Notes: a model not told the origin generated them from the letters alone. 13,137 bases of DNA from Methanomicrobiales archaeon (GCA_012521035.1 JAAYND010000045.1:1-13137), one strand, 5' to 3'; counted from the stretch's first letter, positions 1 through 7,425 are shown. Numbers and translations are program-made.

Positions 1-20
1 GCTGCCCGCCCGGGGAGCAC

Positions 21-31
21 AGAATTTATTA
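21..31 (+). promoter_or_regulatory. Possible archaeal TATA box for the tRNA gene
   Basis: An AT-rich element (AATTTATTA) sits in otherwise GC-rich sequence about 34 bases before the first base of the tRNA. That distance suits an archaeal box A serving a tRNA with a short leader. It matches the consensus only partly and no B-recognition element is obvious, so the call is tentative. Confidence 0.3.
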
Positions 32-61
32 GGAACGAACGACTACATTGTTAGGCAGAAA

Positions 62-135
62 GCCCCTGTAGCTCAGACTGGGAGAGCGCCAGACTGAAGA
101 TCTGGTTGTCCCCGGTTCAAATCCGGGTGGGGGCA
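62..135 (+). tRNA. tRNA-Phe (anticodon GAA)
   Basis: The sequence folds into a full cloverleaf. The 7-bp acceptor stem pairs GCCCCTG with TGGGGGC, including two G-T pairs. The D arm is GCTC/GAGC, the anticodon stem CCAGA/TCTGG and the T arm CCCGG-TTCAAAT-CCGGG. The anticodon loop CTGAAGA reads GAA, for phenylalanine. The discriminator is A at 135 and the next bases are TATTTT, so CCA is not encoded. Position 37 is G, as is usual for archaeal and eukaryotic tRNA-Phe, whereas bacteria usually have A. The T-rich run at 136-141 could help end transcription. Confidence 0.97.
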
Positions 136-523
136 TATTTTAACCTCTGTTTCAATTCCTTAAGCCCCCGTTTTGCTCTGTTTTGCCGCTGGCGCACCAT
201 ACCTATTCAATCCACCACAGGTCACGTTTCCCGACCTCTTCCTACACCTGGGGTCGTGCAGCATCTCTCCCTGCCATCCTATGCTAAGACGTCGGCTACG
301 TTACTCTATCCCGCTGTTTACCTGGGAGATCTCATAAGCCTCAACCCATCAAAAGGGTCATTCCCCCGTCATGACATCCTGAACGACAGGGGCATACCCC
401 ACATCCAGAAAAATGCATGTGCAGACACATCGTGGTTGCCCTCTTTATCTGGATTATAATGATCGCTGAGCGGGCGTATTAATCGAAAAAACTCCTGCAG
501 ATCTTGAATACAAAAATGGTAGG

Positions 524-532
524 TTAATATAC
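524..532 (+). promoter_or_regulatory. Candidate TATA box for the hsdM1-hsdS operon
   Basis: TTAATATAC lies about 130 bases before the hsdM1 start, in the most AT-rich part of the upstream region. Another candidate, GATATTTAA, is at 547-555, and a weaker TTATAC at 592-597. Any of them would give a leader of tens of bases to about 110 bases. They are proposed from position and composition only. Confidence 0.35.
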
Positions 533-651
533 TCCCACCCAAAATTGATATTTAACGTGTTGAAATAAGCAGAGAGGGGAGGCAAAGACAGCTTATACAG
601 CAGATAAATCGCCGCCATGTCCCTTCCGTATCCGCTTGCACTACTTCTCTA

Positions 652-657
652 GAGGTC
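652..657 (+). promoter_or_regulatory. Ribosome binding site setting the hsdM1 start
   Basis: GAGGTC ends five bases before the ATG at 663. This favours 663 over the in-frame TTG at 636, which would add nine residues and has no such site before it. Confidence 0.7.
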
Positions 658-662
658 ACATC

Positions 663-2162
663 ATGAACACCGCAACAGTCTCCCTCACTCAACTTGAATC
701 ACACCTCTGGGAAGCCGCAAACATCCTGCGCGGGCCTGTTGATGCGGCCGACTTCAAGACCTATATCTTCCCGCTCCTCTTCTTCAAACGAATCTCCGAT
801 GTACATGATGAGGAGTATCAGGCAGCCCTTGCAGAATCCGGAGGCGATGAGGAATACGCCCGGTTTCCGCAGAACTACCGGTTCCAGATCCCCCAGGAAT
901 GTCATTGGAACGATGTCCGCACGGTAACGACAAACGTCGGGCAGGCCCTCCAGAAAGCGATGCGCTGCATTGAAACAGCCAACCCGGAAACCCTCTACGG
1001 CATCTTCGGCGACGCGCAGTGGACGAACAAAGACCGCCTCTCCGATGCCCTGCTGCGCGACCTTATCGAGCATTTTTCCCGGATCAATCTCGGGAACCAG
1101 GCGGCAAAGGCCGACATCCTCGGCCAGTCCTACGAGTATCTCATCAAGAAGTTCGCCGACCTCACGAACAAGAAGGCAGGGGAGTTCTACACACCGCGCT
1201 CGGTAGTCCGGCTGATGATCGACATTCTCGACCCGCACGAGGGTGAGACCATCTACGACCCGGCCTGCGGAACGGGGGGCATGCTGCTTGAGGCCATCCA
1301 CCACGTGCGAGAGGCTCACGGCGACGGCCGGCTGCTCTGGGGCAAGCTCTTCGGTCAGGAGAGGAACCTCACCACCTCGGCCATTGCCAGGATGAACCTG
1401 TTCCTGCACGGTGCGGAAGACTTTCAGATCGTGCGTGACGACACCCTCCGCCACCCGGCGTTCTTCTCGGGCGACAATCTCGCTACCTTCGATTGCGTCA
1501 TCGCGAATCCTCCATTCTCCCTGGAAAAATGGGGCGAGGAGGTCTGGGTGAGCGATCCTTTCGGCCGCAACTTCGCCGGGATGCCGCCAGCGAAGAGCGG
1601 TGACTACGCCTGGGTGCAACACATGATCAAATCAATGGCGCCCAAAACCGGTCGCATGGCGGTTGTGCTGCCGCACGGGGTGCTCTTTCGCATGGGGAAA
1701 GAGGGAGCAATCCGGAAGAAGATTCTTGGCATGGACGTTCTCGAAGCTGTGATCGGCCTTGGTCCGAACCTCTTCTACGGCACCGGCCTCGCTGCCTGTA
1801 TCCTCGTCTTCCGCCAGCGCAAAGCCGGGGATCGGAGAAACAAGGTGCTTATTATCGATGCTTCGAAGGAGTACAAGACCGACCGCGCCCAGAACGAGCT
1901 GCTTCCCGAGCATGCCGACCGCATTTACAGGTGGTATCAGGACTTTGCAGATGTGGAAGGGGTTGCCCGGGTGGTGACGCTTGAGGAGATCGCATCGAAT
2001 GATTATAACCTGAATATTCCCCGCTATGTCGAGCCGATAGTCGAAGAGGAGGTGCCGACCGTTGAAGAGGCGCTCCAGCAGCTTCGGGAGAGTGCTGAGG
2101 CGGCGTTTGCGGCGGAGGAGAGGCTCATCGCTATTCTGAAACGGGAGGGCCTGCTGTCATGA
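663..2162 (+). CDS. hsdM: Type I DNA methyltransferase subunit M, NPPF type (HsdM1)
   Basis: A 499-residue HsdM, the usual length for the family. It transfers a methyl group from S-adenosylmethionine to a base chosen by HsdS. Residues 1 to about 140 resemble the HsdM N-terminal helical domain (LESHLWEAANILRG near the start). The Rossmann-like catalytic domain follows, with the AdoMet motif DPACGTGG at about 199-206 and catalytic motif IV, NPPF, at 282-285. NPPF is the normal motif of Type I m6A enzymes, so N6-adenine methylation is predicted. The C-terminus (about 455-499) is rich in Glu and Ala and probably helical, as expected for the part that contacts HsdS. It is the first gene of a coupled operon, and its stop overlaps the next start (ATGA at 2159). 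A very similar HsdM follows one gene later. Family assignment is secure; target base and specificity are inferred. Confidence 0.95.
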   Translation: MNTATVSLTQLESHLWEAANILRGPVDAADFKTYIFPLLFFKRISDVHDEEYQAALAESGGDEEYARFPQNYRFQIPQECHWNDVRTVTTNVGQALQKAMRCIETANPETLYGIFGDAQWTNKDRLSDALLRDLIEHFSRINLGNQAAKADILGQSYEYLIKKFADLTNKKAGEFYTPRSVVRLMIDILDPHEGETIYDPACGTGGMLLEAIHHVREAHGDGRLLWGKLFGQERNLTTSAIARMNLFLHGAEDFQIVRDDTLRHPAFFSGDNLATFDCVIANPPFSLEKWGEEVWVSDPFGRNFAGMPPAKSGDYAWVQHMIKSMAPKTGRMAVVLPHGVLFRMGKEGAIRKKILGMDVLEAVIGLGPNLFYGTGLAACILVFRQRKAGDRRNKVLIIDASKEYKTDRAQNELLPEHADRIYRWYQDFADVEGVARVVTLEEIASNDYNLNIPRYVEPIVEEEVPTVEEALQQLRESAEAAFAAEERLIAILKREGLLS

Positions 2163-2482
2163 CGAGACCGGGTCTGTTCGTCAGTTCCCACCGGGGTATC
2201 CGGGCAAATGTTGAATCCGCGAACCGGGTGGGGACCAAGTGGGGACTAAGCGGGGACCAGGTTGAAGTGCTGCGTGCCTGCGTGACGGAGAGGTCCATCT
2301 CCGAACTCATAGGTGTGGTCGGCAGGGCGAGTCGAACCAGGTTCAGGAACTCCGTGCTGAAACCGTTAATGCAGATCGGGTTGATCGAGATGACCATCCC
2401 GGAAAAACCCAGAAGCAGCAATCAGAAGCACCGTATTACTGATACGGGCTGCGCCCTGCTTACCGGGAGGGAGATGCCGTGA
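2159..2482 (+). CDS. Small stand-alone winged-helix protein (Fic-like C-terminal type)
   Basis: A 107-residue protein between the two methyltransferase genes. Its stop and start codons overlap both neighbours (ATGA before, GTGA after), and GGGAGG lies just upstream of its start. Residues from about 25 onward resemble the winged-helix domain found at the end of Fic and AlbA_2/HATPase proteins: a GTKWGLSGDQ stretch, a helix-turn-helix-like FRNSVLKPLMQIGLIE, then the wing-like MTIPEKPRSS and a closing YRIT-like strand. The same ending, EMTIPEKPRSS, closes the AlbA_2 protein encoded at 4636-6048, so the two are related. No other domain is present. It could be a surviving tail of a lost AlbA_2 or Fic gene, or a small DNA- or protein-binding regulator kept by its coupled position. 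Its role is unknown. Confidence 0.75.
   Translation: MTRPGLFVSSHRGIRANVESANRVGTKWGLSGDQVEVLRACVTERSISELIGVVGRASRTRFRNSVLKPLMQIGLIEMTIPEKPRSSNQKHRITDTGCALLTGREMP
2228..2260 (+). repeat. Three imperfect 11-bp tandem units inside the small winged-helix gene
   Basis: The units are GTGGGGACCAA, GTGGGGACTAA and GCGGGGACCAG. They encode the GTKWGLSGDQ stretch. The unit length is not a multiple of three, so gain or loss of one copy would shift the reading frame. Confidence 0.7.
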
Positions 2483-4014
2483 CCGTCCGCATCACACAGC
2501 AGCAGCTCGAATCTTATCTCTGGGGGGCGGCCGTGCTCCTCCGCGGAACCATCGATGCCGGCGACTACAAGCAGTTCATCATGCCGCTGCTCTTCTACAA
2601 GCGCCTCTGCGATGTCTATGATGAAGAGACACAAACGGCACTTGCGGAATCAGGCGGGGATGTTGATTTCGCCGCCTTCCCGGAGAACCACCGGTTCCAG
2701 ATTCCGCCCGAAGCACACTGGCGTGAAGTGCGGAAGGCCGCACGGGACGTCGGGCAGGTCATCCAGGCCGGCATGCGGGCGATCGAGACAGCGAACCCCG
2801 ACAAGCTCTACGGCATCTTCGGCGACGCGCAGTGGACGAACAAAGATCGCCTCTCCGATGCCATGCTCCGCGACCTCATCGAGCACTTCTCCTCGCTCGA
2901 ACTTACCATTGCCAATCTGCCCGAGGACGAGCTCGGCAACGGCTACGAGTACCTGATCAAGAAGTTCGCCGACGACTCAGGTCACACCGCAGCCGAGTTC
3001 TACACAAACCGCACCGTCGTTCACCTCATGACCGAGATGCTGGAGCCTCAGCCGGGCGAGACCATCTACGACCCGACCTGCGGTTCCGGGGGCATGCTCC
3101 TCTCTGCCATCGCCCACCTGCGCCGCCGGGGATTGGAGTGGCGCAACGTGAAACTCTATGGGCAGGAGCGCAACCTGATGACCTCCTCCATCGCCCGGAT
3201 GAACTGCTTCCTCCACGGCATCGAGGATTTCTTCATCGCGCGAGGCGACACCCTCTCCGAGCCCAAATTCGTGGAAGGCGACCGCCTGCAGCGGTTTGAT
3301 GTGGTGCTGGCAAATCCGCCGTACTCCATCAAGCAATGGGACCGTTCTGCCTTTGCCGCCGATCCCTGGGGGCGCAATATCTTCGGCACCCCACCGCAGG
3401 GTCGTGCCGACTACGCTTTCTGGCAGCACATTCTGGCGAGCATGGACCCAAAGACCGGCCGGTGTGCGATCCTCTTCCCGCATGGCGTCCTCTTCCGGCA
3501 GGAGGAGGCGGAGATGCGGCGTAAGGTGATCGAGGCGGACCTGATCGAGTGCGTGCTGGGGCTCGGGCCGAACCTCTTCTACAACTCCCCGATGGAGGCG
3601 TGCGTGGTGATCTGCCGGACGAGGAAACCAAAGGCGAGGGAAGGTAAGATTCTCTTCATCAACGCTGTGGATGAAGTCACCCGCGAGCGGGCGCAGAGTT
3701 TCCTCGCCGATGAGCACATCGAGCGGATCGTCGGGGCTTACGGAGCGTTTTTGGACGAACCGGGGTTCGCGTACGTGGCGACGCTGGAGGAGATCCGTGC
3801 TCACGATGGGAATCTGAGCATCCCGCTCTATGTCGCACAGCCGGCAGGCATGGTCTGTGAGGAACCCGGTTCTTATGGCAACGCATCTCTTCCCGATGCG
3901 TTGTCGGCGTGGTTGGAGAGTTCACACAACGCCCGAAAGGCCTTATACGTAATTCTCTCAACAGAATATGAGAGAAAGCCGGGCGTTCCAGGAGGGGAAG
4001 ATGAAGGAGCATAA
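2479..4014 (+). CDS. hsdM: Type I DNA methyltransferase subunit M, NPPY type (HsdM2)
   Basis: A 511-residue second HsdM. It starts at GTG, eight bases after GGGAGG and overlapping the previous stop (GTGA). Architecture matches HsdM1: N-terminal helical domain (LESYLWGAAVLLRG), AdoMet motif DPTCGSGG at about 198-205, and catalytic motif IV at 279-282. Here the motif is NPPY instead of NPPF. In Type I systems that carry two distinct M subunits, the NPPY subunit has been shown to make N4-methylcytosine and the NPPF subunit N6-methyladenine. The likely role is therefore the cytosine-modifying half of an M1-M2-S enzyme. NPPY also occurs in adenine methyltransferases of other classes, so the base is predicted, not shown. 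A stretch of DNA near 2806-2890 is almost identical to hsdM1. The last 14 bases overlap the DUF4062 gene. Confidence 0.95.
   Translation: MTVRITQQQLESYLWGAAVLLRGTIDAGDYKQFIMPLLFYKRLCDVYDEETQTALAESGGDVDFAAFPENHRFQIPPEAHWREVRKAARDVGQVIQAGMRAIETANPDKLYGIFGDAQWTNKDRLSDAMLRDLIEHFSSLELTIANLPEDELGNGYEYLIKKFADDSGHTAAEFYTNRTVVHLMTEMLEPQPGETIYDPTCGSGGMLLSAIAHLRRRGLEWRNVKLYGQERNLMTSSIARMNCFLHGIEDFFIARGDTLSEPKFVEGDRLQRFDVVLANPPYSIKQWDRSAFAADPWGRNIFGTPPQGRADYAFWQHILASMDPKTGRCAILFPHGVLFRQEEAEMRRKVIEADLIECVLGLGPNLFYNSPMEACVVICRTRKPKAREGKILFINAVDEVTRERAQSFLADEHIERIVGAYGAFLDEPGFAYVATLEEIRAHDGNLSIPLYVAQPAGMVCEEPGSYGNASLPDALSAWLESSHNARKALYVILSTEYERKPGVPGGEDEGA
3990..3997 (+). promoter_or_regulatory. Ribosome binding site setting the DUF4062 start
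   Basis: AGGAGGGG lies inside the end of hsdM2, three bases before the ATG at 4001. It supports 4001 over the in-frame ATG at 3968, which would place the site inside the coding region and add eleven residues without homology-like character. Confidence 0.7.
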
Positions 4015-4639
4015 GAAACTCACGATTATGGTTTCCTCCACCGTGTACGGTATCGAAGAACTCCTGGATCGGATTTATACGCTTTTGACTGCGTTCGGTT
4101 ATGATGTCTGGATGTCCCACAGAGGGACTGTTCCCGTTTTTTCTAGCCGCTCGGCTTTTGAAAACTGCATCGCGGCAGTAGATGACTGCGACCTGTTTCT
4201 CGGGTTAATCACCCCCCATTATGGAAGCGGAAAAGATGGGGATGGGCTATCTATCACGCATCAGGAATTGAAGAAGGCCATCGTATTGAACAAACCGCGC
4301 GGGCTCCTTGTCCATGACCATGTGGTTTTTGCGAGATCGTTGCTGTGTCACCTTGGCTATGGAGGAGCAGCAGGCCGGGGGGAACTCTCCCTGGAGAAGA
4401 ACCAGATCCTGGATGATCTCCGCGTCATCGATATGTATGAAGAGGCCATCCTTTCCGAGAGACCCCTGCGGGACCGGCAGGGTAACTGGGTTCAGAAGTT
4501 CAGGTCCGATGGCGATGCGGCTCTCTTTGCGACTGCACAATTTTCGCGCTACCAGGAAGTCGAGGTGTTCGTGAAGGAAAATTTCCGGGACAGTGCCCAT
4601 GTCTCCCGGACCATCCAGGACAGGAGGGGTCGATCGTGA
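4001..4639 (+). CDS. DUF4062 domain protein
   Basis: A 212-residue soluble protein. Residues 5 to about 95 fit DUF4062: first strand LTIMVSSTV, helix IEELLDRIYTLL, then SAFENCIAAVDDCDLFLGLI and ITPHYGSG, followed by SITHQELKKAI. DUF4062 domains often sit at the N-terminus of bacterial and archaeal signalling NTPases; here the domain is part of a short protein without an NTPase. The strand-helix pattern and the ExxxA-like SITHQELKKAI segment (Glu at about 89) recall TIR-like folds, but a NAD-hydrolase activity is only a possibility. The C-terminal 110 residues are not recognised. The gene overlaps hsdM2 by 14 bases and the next gene by GTGA, so it is made with the methyltransferase and probably acts with the AlbA_2 protein encoded next. 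Confidence 0.8.
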   Translation: MKEHKKLTIMVSSTVYGIEELLDRIYTLLTAFGYDVWMSHRGTVPVFSSRSAFENCIAAVDDCDLFLGLITPHYGSGKDGDGLSITHQELKKAIVLNKPRGLLVHDHVVFARSLLCHLGYGGAAGRGELSLEKNQILDDLRVIDMYEEAILSERPLRDRQGNWVQKFRSDGDAALFATAQFSRYQEVEVFVKENFRDSAHVSRTIQDRRGRS

Positions 4640-6048
4640 AGATGGAAGCAATTAGAGAACTCCTGTCACTTGGGGAGGGACAGAGCGTTGAATTCAGGTC
4701 CGATTGCCAGGATATCGGAGTCATCGGTCAGGCGGTCTGCGGCTTTTTGAACACGTCAGGTGGCTATGTTGTCTGCGGCGTGGATGAGAGGGGGACGGTC
4801 ATCGGTGTCGATGCGGCAGGCGAATTGGTGAAGAGCCTCGAACAGGGGCTGCAACAAGGCCTTTCCCCCGGGGCACTGGTCTCTGTTCAGGTACGTGAGG
4901 TTGGGGGGGAGGAACTGCTCGTCGTCGAGGTGCCGGCCGGCAAGGATCTGCCGTACGCGTTTGAGAACGTCATCTACCTCCGTGAAGGCCAGACCACCCG
5001 GAAAGCCGATGTTGAGATCATCCGTGACATGGTGCTCCGCAAGCAGGTAGAGCCCGATCGATGGGAGCGGCGTTTCTCTCCCGCCGACATAAATGAGGAC
5101 CTGGACAGAGAAGAGGTTCATTCCCTGGTGAGAGCAGTGAGTATGAGATCGTGGTTCCGGTTTCGTGACAGCGAAAATCCGGTCATGGTTCTTGAAGACC
5201 TTGCTGTCTCCAGATATGGCCGCCTGACCAATGCTGGTGATGTGCTCTTTGGAACCAATCCCGCGATGCGTCACCCGCAGGTCCGGGTCCGGGCGGCCTG
5301 CTTCGCGACAGGTGGGGCAGACGACACCTACCAGGACATGAAACCCTTTGAGGGACCGTTGGTGCCGGTGCTGGAAGACCTATACAGTTTCATTCTGAGG
5401 AATACTCCTACGGTATCACACTTTGGCAAGAGCGATCTGAAACGCCGGGACGAACCACTCTATCCCCCGGCTGCCATTCGTGAGGGTCTGGTCAATGCTT
5501 TTGCCCATCGCGACTACAGCGATTTCTCCGGAGGGGTTGTCGTCCGTGTATATTCAAGCCGCCTGGAGATCTGGAACTCCGGCAAATTTCCCGAAGGGGT
5601 GACCCCTGATAGCCTCTCGTCGGGGCACATCTCGGTGCTCCGCAACCCGGACATTGCGCACGTGCTGTACCTGCGCGGGTACATGGAGAAGATGGGGCGT
5701 GGCGGCGTGATGATCCAGCGGGCCTGTACCGAACGTGGCTTACCTCTGCCGCGGTGGTCAGAGGATGGCCGTGGCGTCACCCTGACATTCTTTGCCCCAA
5801 ACGTCACCACGGAAGTCACCACGGAAGTGGTGCAACTTCTCCAGGTTCTTGATGATGAGATGTCGCGCCGGGACCTTCAGAATGCCCTCGGCCTGAGAAA
5901 CAGTGAGCACTTCAGGAAAGCGTATCTGCAGCCGGCCATCCAGGAAGGCCTAGTTGAGATGACCATCCCCGAAAAACCGCGCAGCAGCAAGCAGCGCTAC
6001 CGCATTACCCGGAAAGGGCGTGTCCTGCGTGAAGGAGTCCACTCATGA
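4636..6048 (+). CDS. AlbA_2 / HATPase_c_4 protein with winged-helix tail
   Basis: A 470-residue protein of the group often labelled ATP-binding or RecG-related transcriptional regulator. The GTG start is six bases after AGGAGGGG and overlaps the DUF4062 stop; an ATG two codons later is possible. Domains in order: AlbA_2 (Schlafen-type) at about 12-130, with GEGQSVEFR and an FLNTSGGYVVCGV segment; a GHKL-like ATP-binding domain at about 276-385, with the N-box EGLVNAFAHRDY (Asn287, His291, Asp293) and a GRGG turn; a linker with VTTE repeated; and a Fic-like winged helix at about 400-470 ending EMTIPEKPRSS. AlbA_2 domains may bind or cut nucleic acid; the family function is not settled. It sits between hsdM2 and hsdS in one coupled unit, suggesting a regulatory or accessory defence role tied to the Type I enzyme. 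Confidence 0.88.
   Translation: MKMEAIRELLSLGEGQSVEFRSDCQDIGVIGQAVCGFLNTSGGYVVCGVDERGTVIGVDAAGELVKSLEQGLQQGLSPGALVSVQVREVGGEELLVVEVPAGKDLPYAFENVIYLREGQTTRKADVEIIRDMVLRKQVEPDRWERRFSPADINEDLDREEVHSLVRAVSMRSWFRFRDSENPVMVLEDLAVSRYGRLTNAGDVLFGTNPAMRHPQVRVRAACFATGGADDTYQDMKPFEGPLVPVLEDLYSFILRNTPTVSHFGKSDLKRRDEPLYPPAAIREGLVNAFAHRDYSDFSGGVVVRVYSSRLEIWNSGKFPEGVTPDSLSSGHISVLRNPDIAHVLYLRGYMEKMGRGGVMIQRACTERGLPLPRWSEDGRGVTLTFFAPNVTTEVTTEVVQLLQVLDDEMSRRDLQNALGLRNSEHFRKAYLQPAIQEGLVEMTIPEKPRSSKQRYRITRKGRVLREGVHS
5803..5826 (+). repeat. Two tandem 12-bp units encoding VTTE-VTTE
   Basis: GTCACCACGGAA occurs twice, exactly and in frame, in the linker between the ATP-binding domain and the winged helix. Because the unit is four codons, copy change alters linker length without shifting frame. 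The partial AlbA_2 gene at the end of the window has a comparable repeat at the same place in its architecture. Confidence 0.85.
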
Positions 6049-7265
6049 TCGCTATGGGGCCGGCTCCCGGCGACCTCCGGCCGAATCCGGACTGGGCGAG
6101 GCTCCCGCTGTTTGACCGGGAGGGATGGAGACGGGTCCGGTTTGGCGATGTCGTTACTTTCGTAAAGGAGACTGTCGATCCCAACTCCGGCGAGCTCGAA
6201 CGTTACATCGCGGGCGAACACATGGACTCGGAGAGCATCCACCTTCGCCGTTGGGGCACTGTTGGCGACGGCTATCTCGGCCCGGCATTTATTCGCCGGT
6301 TCCGGAAAGGGCAGGTGCTCTATGGGTCCAGGCGTACCTATCTAAAGAAGGTTGCCTATGCAGAATTTGACGGCATCACTGCAAATACCACATTTGTTCT
6401 CGAATCCGTCGAAGGGAAACTCTACCAGCCCTTACTGCCCTGGATCATGCTTTCGGAGCGGTTTACCGAACATTCAATCAAGGAATCGAAGGGCTCGACC
6501 AATCCGTATATTAACTGGCCAGATATCGCGAAATTCGAGTTCGCCCTCCCACCGCTTGAGCAGCAGCGGCGCATTGCGGAGGTGTTGTGGGCGGTGGATG
6601 AGGTCTATTGCGAAATTGCAGGTATGATTGAAAAATCAGCATCGTTTCGTAGGTCTTACTTGGGCTCTGTATTCGCTAATCCTAACGGCAACAACAGTCT
6701 CCCGATACGTGAAACAGGGCTTGTCCAACTTGGAAGGCAACGTGCCCCAAAATATCAAACTGGGACGATGGCAAAGCCCTACCTTCGGGTGGCGAATGTC
6801 TACGATGGCTACTTTAATTACGACGACGTCCTAGAAATGGACTTTGATGAGAAAGATTTTGAAACATATCGCCTTCAAAAGGGAGATATCCTCCTCAACG
6901 AAGGACAAAGTCGTGAACTTGTCGGAAGGTGTGCAATTTATGACGGTGCGATAGAGGATTGTTGCTTCCAAAATACATTGATTCGTTACCGCCCTGGTGA
7001 AAAGGTGCTAACAGAATTCGCTTACGCATTTTTCCAGTACTGTTTCCACTTTGGCGTATTCGCTGCCATTGCAAGTCAGACGACCTCGGTTGCTCATCTT
7101 GGTGCGGAGAGATTTGGTAATCTTCCAATGCCGGTTCCGCCAAAGGAAGAGCAGAGTAAGATTGCACATGAGTATAGGCAACTCTGCCAGACAGAGTTCC
7201 GCCTCATCCAGCATCTGAGGAAAACACAGGGCCTTCAGAAGAATATCATTGAGAATTTGATGTAA
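6045..7265 (+). CDS. hsdS: Type I restriction-modification specificity subunit (HsdS)
   Basis: A 406-residue DNA-recognition subunit that holds the two M subunits and sets the target sequence. It starts at ATG, seven bases after AAGGAG, overlapping the previous stop (ATGA). Two target-recognition domains are visible. TRD1 covers about 27-165. The central conserved helix begins LPPLEQQRRIAEVL at 168-181. TRD2 covers about 205-360, and the second conserved region starts VPPKEEQSKIA at 364-374. The gene is a mosaic: the first half is GC-rich like the hsdM genes, and just after the central helix (about base 6605-6625) it becomes AT-rich with different codon use. This matches the known exchange of HsdS halves at conserved regions. 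Under the M1M2S model one TRD would read an adenine half-site and the other a cytosine half-site; which is which cannot be told from sequence alone. Confidence 0.95.
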   Translation: MIAMGPAPGDLRPNPDWARLPLFDREGWRRVRFGDVVTFVKETVDPNSGELERYIAGEHMDSESIHLRRWGTVGDGYLGPAFIRRFRKGQVLYGSRRTYLKKVAYAEFDGITANTTFVLESVEGKLYQPLLPWIMLSERFTEHSIKESKGSTNPYINWPDIAKFEFALPPLEQQRRIAEVLWAVDEVYCEIAGMIEKSASFRRSYLGSVFANPNGNNSLPIRETGLVQLGRQRAPKYQTGTMAKPYLRVANVYDGYFNYDDVLEMDFDEKDFETYRLQKGDILLNEGQSRELVGRCAIYDGAIEDCCFQNTLIRYRPGEKVLTEFAYAFFQYCFHFGVFAAIASQTTSVAHLGAERFGNLPMPVPPKEEQSKIAHEYRQLCQTEFRLIQHLRKTQGLQKNIIENLM

Positions 7266-7425
7266 TCTCCACTACATCTCCTCCATTTTGCATACCGTCT
7301 CAGAACACCACCCACATAGCGCGCAAACGGCAGTACTGTCTAACTGTATGTCAGACCCCCTCCGGGGTAATGGTCTCGTGTGTTCCATAGGGTCATCTCA
7401 TAAAAATCCCGTGATTGCTTGCCCA

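Larger units (their letters stand above)
136..662. other. Gene-poor stretch between tRNA-Phe and the methyltransferase operon
   Basis: I see no convincing gene here. An open frame at 106-459 starts inside the tRNA, has no ribosome binding site and encodes no recognisable domain. The reverse strand is broken by stops in the frame I checked. The stretch changes from pyrimidine-rich (136-360) to AT-rich (470-560). A bulged hairpin is possible at 364-392 (CCCCGTC pairing with GACAGGGG). TATA-like elements near the right end probably serve the operon that follows. The left part could be decayed mobile-element sequence, but nothing identifies it. Confidence 0.6.

Noticed and set aside
106..459. 117-codon open frame starting inside tRNA-Phe
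   Set aside because: It begins within the T arm of the tRNA, has no ribosome binding site, and its product is low-complexity with no domain character.
699..1622. 307-codon reverse-strand frame opposite hsdM1
   Set aside because: It is a shadow of a GC-rich gene with clear catalytic motifs on the + strand; similar long antisense frames occur under hsdM2 and the last AlbA_2 gene.
7355..7368. Hairpin as an intrinsic terminator after hsdS
   Set aside because: The stem is only 5 bp and is not followed by a T run; archaeal termination depends mainly on T-rich tracts, and none is convincing here.
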